Made by a program: the position numbers and the translations under genes. From contig JAFMIU010000028.1 in NCBI GenBank assembly GCA_017853835.1, positions 1 through 39,664 on the forward strand: a stretch of 39,664 nt of DNA, written 5' to 3'. The notes under the pieces were generated by a model, which did not search any database, was not told the DNA's origin, and was given only the letters and a program-made list of their open reading frames with translations. The stretch comes from Pirellulales bacterium (lineage in GTDB: Bacteria > Planctomycetota > Planctomycetia > Pirellulales > UBA1268). This document shows positions 34,540 through 39,664 of this stretch, in pieces (the first letter of the stretch is position 1; the number at the start of each line of letters is the position of its first letter).

Positions 34540-34592
34540 GAATCGATGAGCCTCATGGCCTTCCCAATTGACGCACACGCTTTGAGTGCACG

Positions 34593-36644
34593 ATGACGCG
34601 CATCCTTGCCCACGCTTTGATCGTGCTCGGGCTGATTGCCAGCCCTGTCGTGGCCCAGACAGTTGATTATCTCGCCTCGCTCCCTTCGTCCCTCCGCGCT
34701 GCAGTGCTGACCGGCAACGAATCATCGATCATCTCAGCGATCAATACCCTTTCGGCTGGCAACGCCCAATCAAAGGCTAATCTGGCACAATCCGTCGCCG
34801 GTGCGGGCGAACAGCTCTCGGCGACGAATCCGCAGGCTGCGGTTGCGGCGGCCTCTGCCGCAGTCAAATCCGTCAGCACCGCTGCAACGCAGGTCGCGGC
34901 TCCGCAGCAAGTTCTGGCCATCTTGGCGTCGGCCGCCCGCATCGCGGTGTCACCCACAATCCAAGCTGTAGCTCCGACCCAAGTCGCTCAACTCGCAACC
35001 AACGCGGTGACAGTCGCAACGGCGACCAACAATCCGACCGCGATCGCCACCGCGGCCAACGCCGCAGTCCAAGTCGCGCAAAGCTTCGGCACCTTCTCTG
35101 GCGGGATCACGCTCAGTGGCGAAATCTCGGTGACCACCGCCGCGGGTCGCATCACGACGTTCTCCGGCGCGATCACCGGTGCCGGCGGCATCGACAAGGT
35201 CGGGGCCGGCACGGTCGTGCTCTCGGGCACCAACACCTTCTCCGGTGGCACGACCGTCTCGGCCGGCACGCTCTCGGCGGCGGCCGACGCCGCCTTCGGC
35301 GACTCCTCCGGCGGGATCACCCTCGGCGGCGGCACGCTCGAGCTGACCAGTGGCTTCACGCTCGGCTCCGGCCGCACGCTCACAGCCGCCGAAGACACCG
35401 CGAGCACGCTCACCATCGGCTCGGGCCTCACTGTGACCTTCGACGGCCCAGTCGCTGGCTCGGGCGATCTCGAAAAGGCGGGCGCGGGCCAGCTCACCCT
35501 CGGCAACGCCAGCACCGGCTACACCGGCTCGTTCACGATCTCAGCCGGCACGGTGGAACTCACCGCCGCCAACGCCTTCGCCAACGCGACGATCACTCAG
35601 ACCGGCGGCACCCTGCTCTTGAACCCCGCCGGAGGCGGCACCGACGTGGACGTTCCCGACTTTGGCGGCGTCGGGGGCGAGGTGAGCGTGGCCTTGGGCA
35701 AAAACGCCAACTTTGGCAGCGAGACCGCCCGCGACTACGGCGGTCGGATCCGCGGCCAGGGCGGTCTCAAGAAGAGCGGCAACGGCAGGCTCACGCTCGA
35801 CCAAGACAACGACTTCGCCGGGGCCACCGAAGTGACCGCCGGCATCCTGGAGATCGCTGCGGGGGGTGCGCTCTCGGAGACCTCGGCCGTCTCGATCGCG
35901 ACCGGCGGCCGGCTGCTGCTCAACGGCCGGGTCGGCCGCAGCGGCAACGCGGCAAACGTGAGTGTGGGCTCCGGCGGCATCCTCGCAGGGGCTGGGCAGG
36001 TTTTTGGCACCGTCGGCGGGGCCGGCGGGGTTGGCCCGGGCAACTCGCCTGGCATTCTCGAGGCGATCGCGACCGATCCCAGCGGTGGCCTCGACTACGA
36101 GTTTGAGTTCACCAACCTGTCGCCCGACTACTCGAACGCCGGAGCGAGCGTCAACGACCTCTTTCGGCTCACCGACACCTCGAGCCCCTTCAGTGGCAGC
36201 CAACTCGGGGCGGGCAACGTGATCGACCTCTACTTCAACGACGGCTCGTTCGCACAGGGCCGCACCTACACTGGCGGCTTCTTCCTTGACGCCACCGCCG
36301 GTGACTTCGTGAGTTTCCTCGACGCGATCGACTCGGCCACCGCCAACGTCTTCGTGGCCGACGCCGGTGGCGGGGTGAGCTACGGGGGCAACTCCTACCT
36401 CTCGCTCGCCGACTACAACACGGCCAACGGCTTCGGGCTGTCGGTCAGCCTCGGCGTGGCGACGATTCCAACGGCCAACTTCTCCGGCGGCACGGTCACC
36501 AACGGCCAGGCGATGCAGGCGGTCGTCGTGCCGGAGCCCGACGCCTTCCTCCTCAGTGGCCTCGGCCTGGCTCTGATCGTCCTCGCCCTCGGCCGGCTGC
36601 GGTTGCTGTCGCCGGGCTTCGAGGAGAGCCCATTCGACGAGTAG
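34593..36644 (+). CDS. Autotransporter-repeat protein with PEP-CTERM signal
   Basis: 683 residues. Signal peptide (1-21, ending VVAQ), then an Ala/Thr/Val-rich, helical region to about residue 165. From about 186 come three copies of the autotransporter-associated beta-strand repeat (PATR): ITTFSGAITGAGGIDKVG and SGTNTFSGGTTVSAGTL; VTFDGPVAGSGDLEKAGAG and SGTVEL-type ends; YGGRIRGQGGLKKSGNGRL. These build a right-handed beta-helix. The C-terminus carries VPEP at about 646, a hydrophobic helix and RLRLL, then 10 extra residues. There is no autotransporter barrel, so export is by Sec and anchoring by exosortase. The first 500 bp are visibly less GC-rich than the rest, suggesting a fusion. Confidence 0.9.
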   Translation: MTRILAHALIVLGLIASPVVAQTVDYLASLPSSLRAAVLTGNESSIISAINTLSAGNAQSKANLAQSVAGAGEQLSATNPQAAVAAASAAVKSVSTAATQVAAPQQVLAILASAARIAVSPTIQAVAPTQVAQLATNAVTVATATNNPTAIATAANAAVQVAQSFGTFSGGITLSGEISVTTAAGRITTFSGAITGAGGIDKVGAGTVVLSGTNTFSGGTTVSAGTLSAAADAAFGDSSGGITLGGGTLELTSGFTLGSGRTLTAAEDTASTLTIGSGLTVTFDGPVAGSGDLEKAGAGQLTLGNASTGYTGSFTISAGTVELTAANAFANATITQTGGTLLLNPAGGGTDVDVPDFGGVGGEVSVALGKNANFGSETARDYGGRIRGQGGLKKSGNGRLTLDQDNDFAGATEVTAGILEIAAGGALSETSAVSIATGGRLLLNGRVGRSGNAANVSVGSGGILAGAGQVFGTVGGAGGVGPGNSPGILEAIATDPSGGLDYEFEFTNLSPDYSNAGASVNDLFRLTDTSSPFSGSQLGAGNVIDLYFNDGSFAQGRTYTGGFFLDATAGDFVSFLDAIDSATANVFVADAGGGVSYGGNSYLSLADYNTANGFGLSVSLGVATIPTANFSGGTVTNGQAMQAVVVPEPDAFLLSGLGLALIVLALGRLRLLSPGFEESPFDE

Positions 36645-36681
36645 GTCCACGACCGGGAGCTGGCCAACGTCGTGCCGGGGC

Positions 36682-36755
36682 CGCTCCTCCCGAGGTTCAC
36701 GAGTCACTCATCGGCCGGAAGACCGTTGAGAAAGTGCCATTGATCGGGCTATCCT
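36682..36755 (+). repeat. 74-bp dispersed element, copy B
   Basis: Matches copy A (24252-24325, opposite strand) at 66 of 74 positions without gaps. It lies 37 bp past the stop of the autotransporter-type gene and 58 bp before the start of the multicopper oxidase gene, in the direction of both. Confidence 0.8.
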
Positions 36756-36813
36756 AAGTATGCAGACCACGGTGACCGTTCACCGTTGAGGGACACCCGG
36801 GAGACCACGTTTG

Positions 36814-39615
36814 ATGATCCGCCGCACATGGCTCAGGTCGACGCACGACGCCCGCTCGCTCGCCAGACGCACTCACAAACGGACCCGGAGCCGGTTCGAC
36901 CTGGAAACGCTCGAACAGCGAACGGTGATGGCCGCGGACAGCGTCATTTTCCCCACGGACTATGCCTACACGCAGGCAGACCTCCGGCCGATGGAGGTGA
37001 TCAAGAGCCAAAACGGCGTGCTCGAGGCCGATGTGAAGATGGTATCGGCAGGCTTCAGCGCCAATCCAATCCTCTATGGCGGTCAGGAGATCTACAGCGG
37101 CAAGCAGGTCGACAGCGAAACGGGAGAGGAGACCGTTTCCTACGCCATGGCATACCAGTTCGACGCCTACGGTTCGTCGTACAAGGCCGGTTTCCCTGGC
37201 ACCATGCTGCAGATCAACAGCGGCGACACGCTCACACTCCACCTGACGAACAATCTTGCCGGCGACAACGATCCATCGAATCCGGTCTTCACAACCAACT
37301 TTCACTACCACGGATCGCGCACACCCGACGTGGCCCAGGGGGATAATGTCTACGTCCAGTTGGAGCCAGGCGAGACCATGGACGTCAACATCCCGATCTC
37401 GACTTTCCAAAACAGTGTCGGCCCCAACTGGTATCACCCACACCTGCACGGCCAAACCAAGGCGCAGGTCGGGGGCGGCTTGGCCGGCATGATCATGGTC
37501 GGCGACCCGCTCGACCCATGGCCGCAGTACAAGGGCATGCTCCAACAAGTGAACATGACCATCTCGGAGGTGAACATCACCGAAGATGGGTTCATGGCCA
37601 GCTTGGATACCACGAAGGCCGGGGAGGGTTACACCGAAGGCTGGCAAAAGCGGGTGAACGGCCAAATGAATCCGATCATTCGCGCGCGACCCGGCGAGAC
37701 GCAGGTCTGGAACATCGGGCAGTTCGGGGCCCGCGGCGCCTCAAACTTCGTCATTGCCGACGACAACCTGCAAAACCCCTGGTCGGCCACGATCCTCGCC
37801 AGGGATGGATGCAGCGCGTTCGTCCACCCCTACACGACGACGCTCGGAGCCGACGAACTCCGGATGAACGACATCTCCGCCCTGACCGTGCTCAGCCCCG
37901 GCAACCGGATATCGATGGCGGTCACCGCCCCCGCAACCCCGGGCACGTACTACCTCATGGACGGATGGGGGGGCGAAGAAGCGCGGGCGAACCTGAATGG
38001 CAAGGGTTACTACTACGTGCTGGCTACCATCGTCGTCGAAGGCGACGCTGTGACCGCGGCTGCGCCGGTGTTTGAACCCCAGCCGGAAGACCCGCTCTGG
38101 CATGCGACGCCCGACTTCCAGCGGACGTTCTCACTGGAGCAGCTGCCCCAGATGGAGGGCGACACGGTCAACATCGACAACTTCTACGTCAACGGCAAGA
38201 AGTTCGGCGAGGGCGTGATGCCCCAACTCGAGATCGGCACGATCGAGGAATGGACGATCCTCAATGCGGGACCGCTCAATCATCCGTTCCACATCCACCA
38301 AGGCGTGTTCATCGTCACGAAGATCAACGGCTTCCCGATCGAGCCTGGCAAAACGTTCCCAAATGCCAATGCCGCCAACTATGTCTCGCCGCTCGACGTG
38401 ATCATGGTGCCGGCTTTCGGCAGCGTGACCGTGAGATTTCGGGTGTTCGACTTCCCGGGCAAGTACGTCTTCCACTGCCACATTCTCGAACACGAGGACG
38501 AGGGGATGATGTCGCCGGTCTTTCAGTTTCCCGCAACCGAGGGCCTGCGGTTGGGGCTCGGCACTGATTCCCAGTCGACGCTGGTTCTCAATGGGCAAGG
38601 CAACGAGGTGGCGACCATTCAGGCCTTTCCTGCCTATAAGGGCCCGGTGGTGACCGCGTCCGGCATCGGCACCCCGACCACACCCGCTGAGTTGCCAACG
38701 CCGATTCCCAACTCGGCTGATGTCGTTAACGCGTTTTTCAGGACCAACGTCACCAAGGAGACGATGGCCTTTGGAACCGGTGCCGAGGCCGCGCGAGTGA
38801 AGGTCTACGAGAGCGGGTCAACCATCCCCACCGCGGTGTTCAAGGCATTCACAAGCAAGGTCCGCAAGACGGGCGGCGTGAGCCTGGCCGTGGGCGGCGT
38901 GAGCCCCAATGGTGCAGTGCGCATCGTGGCCGGCTCCCGCGCGAACGGCCCTGCGGTCGTCCGCCTCTTCGATCCCCAGGGAAATACGATTCGGACGTTC
39001 AGGAACGTCCTTCCGGGCACATTCCCGAATGGCGTGAACGTTTCGGTGGGTGATGTCAACGGCGACAACTACGATGACATCATCGTCTCGGCCCGCCAAG
39101 GCCGGGAGCCGATCGTTACGGCTCTCGACGGTCGCGACATCGTCAATGGCGTGGCTGACCCGCAGAGGTGCTTCACGTTCGTCGCTGGAAACCCGAATGA
39201 CATGGGGGGAGTGCAGGTAGCTGTCGGATATGTGGCGCCGTCGTCGGTGCCGAGCTACCTTCCCAACCTGATCACCTCCGCAGAGTCGGGCCAACGGGCC
39301 GGTGTCGTGAAGGTTTGGAACATGGCCGACATCTGCACCTGCGGCAGCCACACGAGCCACGGTACGATGGAGGCCATGGGCGCCCTGGCTGCCATGGAGA
39401 TGACCAGCAGCAGCGAGGACATGCCCGCCACGCCGATCGCGGTGTTCCGCCCCTTCGGAACGCGGCGCAGCGCCGTACAGATCGCCTCAACCTACCAGAG
39501 CCTGCTCGGCGGACAGGCGAAGCCGGTGATTGCCGCGTGGCAGACTGGCCGCGAGGTCGCTTTCTCGTCGATTGGTCTCGACAACAAGCCGCAGACGCAG
39601 ATCCGCCGGTTCTAG
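36814..39615 (+). CDS. Secreted multicopper oxidase with FG-GAP-like C-terminal region
   Basis: 933 residues from ATG 36814 (GGGAG about 10 nt upstream; the TTG just before it is not needed). A basic N-terminus with RFDLETLEQRTVMAADS (about 28-43) is the motif that heads many planctomycete surface proteins, in place of a classical signal. Copper sites: HYHG (164-167), WYHPHLHG (207-213), HPFHIH (490-495) and HCHILEHEDEGMM (554-566), giving type 1 ligands His490, Cys555, His560 and Met565. The last 300 residues contain VGDVNGDNYDDIIV-like Ca-binding FG-GAP repeats, as in other planctomycete extracellular proteins. Probably oxidises phenols or metals at the cell surface. Confidence 0.92.
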   Translation: MIRRTWLRSTHDARSLARRTHKRTRSRFDLETLEQRTVMAADSVIFPTDYAYTQADLRPMEVIKSQNGVLEADVKMVSAGFSANPILYGGQEIYSGKQVDSETGEETVSYAMAYQFDAYGSSYKAGFPGTMLQINSGDTLTLHLTNNLAGDNDPSNPVFTTNFHYHGSRTPDVAQGDNVYVQLEPGETMDVNIPISTFQNSVGPNWYHPHLHGQTKAQVGGGLAGMIMVGDPLDPWPQYKGMLQQVNMTISEVNITEDGFMASLDTTKAGEGYTEGWQKRVNGQMNPIIRARPGETQVWNIGQFGARGASNFVIADDNLQNPWSATILARDGCSAFVHPYTTTLGADELRMNDISALTVLSPGNRISMAVTAPATPGTYYLMDGWGGEEARANLNGKGYYYVLATIVVEGDAVTAAAPVFEPQPEDPLWHATPDFQRTFSLEQLPQMEGDTVNIDNFYVNGKKFGEGVMPQLEIGTIEEWTILNAGPLNHPFHIHQGVFIVTKINGFPIEPGKTFPNANAANYVSPLDVIMVPAFGSVTVRFRVFDFPGKYVFHCHILEHEDEGMMSPVFQFPATEGLRLGLGTDSQSTLVLNGQGNEVATIQAFPAYKGPVVTASGIGTPTTPAELPTPIPNSADVVNAFFRTNVTKETMAFGTGAEAARVKVYESGSTIPTAVFKAFTSKVRKTGGVSLAVGGVSPNGAVRIVAGSRANGPAVVRLFDPQGNTIRTFRNVLPGTFPNGVNVSVGDVNGDNYDDIIVSARQGREPIVTALDGRDIVNGVADPQRCFTFVAGNPNDMGGVQVAVGYVAPSSVPSYLPNLITSAESGQRAGVVKVWNMADICTCGSHTSHGTMEAMGALAAMEMTSSSEDMPATPIAVFRPFGTRRSAVQIASTYQSLLGGQAKPVIAAWQTGREVAFSSIGLDNKPQTQIRRF

Positions 39616-39664
39616 AGCGCGTCTGAGATACGTGTATCGCCGGCTCGGGGGCGGCAAAAGTCTC
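39616..39664. other. Right window edge
   Basis: 49 bp after the oxidase stop. It holds a small palindrome GATACGTGTATC near 39627-39638 and no gene. It may be the start of a terminator that continues past the window. Confidence 0.3.

Larger units (their letters stand above)
34077..34592. other. Regulatory intergenic region before the autotransporter-type gene
   Basis: 516 bp without a confident gene. From left to right it contains a possible relic of a membrane-tail coding sequence on the minus strand (34113-34200, reading INQVVLDHNIGIAAITMG and ending in CRRR), copy C of the dispersed element (34264-34303), a five-unit tandem 22-bp palindrome (34317-34426) and a sigma-54 promoter (34524-34539). 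Confidence 0.6.

Noticed and set aside
36734..36755. TTGATC...TATCCT in the dispersed element as a sigma-70 promoter
   Set aside because: The spacing between the two hexamers is 4 bp instead of 16-18, and the conserved region is 74 bp long, much more than a promoter needs.

Overview
The window looks like chromosomal DNA from a high-GC planctomycete, probably of the Pirellulales or a related lineage. The evidence is a secreted sulfatase, several large secreted proteins of unknown function, three PEP-CTERM proteins, an N-terminal LETLEQRTVMA-type motif on a multicopper oxidase with an FG-GAP-like tail, and an L-rhamnose isomerase paired with an NCS1-like permease. No rRNA, tRNA or CRISPR array was found.

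Layout. 1-2.2 kb (minus): rhamnose pair, permease (cut by the window edge) and rhaA, joined by an ATGA overlap. 2.5-6.0 kb (minus): a small Cys protein, a cyclase-family hydrolase, a Gly-rich secreted protein and an NTF2-like protein. 6.2-8.0 kb (plus): sulfatase and a small secreted protein. 8.1-9.7 kb (minus): emfourin, DUF1353 and SprT-like genes, each overlapping the next by 4 nt. 9.9-15.7 kb (plus): SDR, Tat-signal NHL protein, MSOX/SolA-type flavin oxidase and an 820-residue secreted protein. 15.8-17.5 kb (minus): TrmH-type rRNA methylase and a beta-barrel protein. 17.8-19.9 kb (plus): amidohydrolase translationally coupled to yjbQ.

19.96-26.08 kb is a mosaic accessory segment. It starts just after the yjbQ stop codon and ends in a second, 95% identical copy of the last 135 bp of yjbQ. 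Between them lie a possible IS end, a 98-bp IS91 transposase fragment fused into a secreted-protein gene, a compact minus-strand operon (AIM24, UrtA-like lipoprotein, DUF4239 membrane protein, two DUF3299-like proteins) and a broken IS91-family transposase that has cut off the 5' end of the first DUF3299-like gene.

26.1-39.6 kb is a surface and secreted protein region: VOC protein, PEP-CTERM protein, protealysin-like M4 peptidase, a 1098-residue secreted protein, a second PEP-CTERM protein, a D-2-hydroxyacid dehydrogenase, an autotransporter-repeat PEP-CTERM protein and a multicopper oxidase.

The most interesting signal is regulatory. Two of the three PEP-CTERM genes have near-consensus sigma-54 (-24/-12) promoters 50-60 bp before the start codon. 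About 125-235 bp upstream of the predicted transcription starts lie arrays of a 22-bp imperfect palindrome (core TGGNGCGAARYGCNCCA). This is the geometry expected of enhancer sites for a sigma-54 activator. A separate 74-bp dispersed sequence occurs at the broken IS91 junction and again beside the autotransporter-type gene, with a third partial copy on that gene's other side, and may be a mobile-element terminus.
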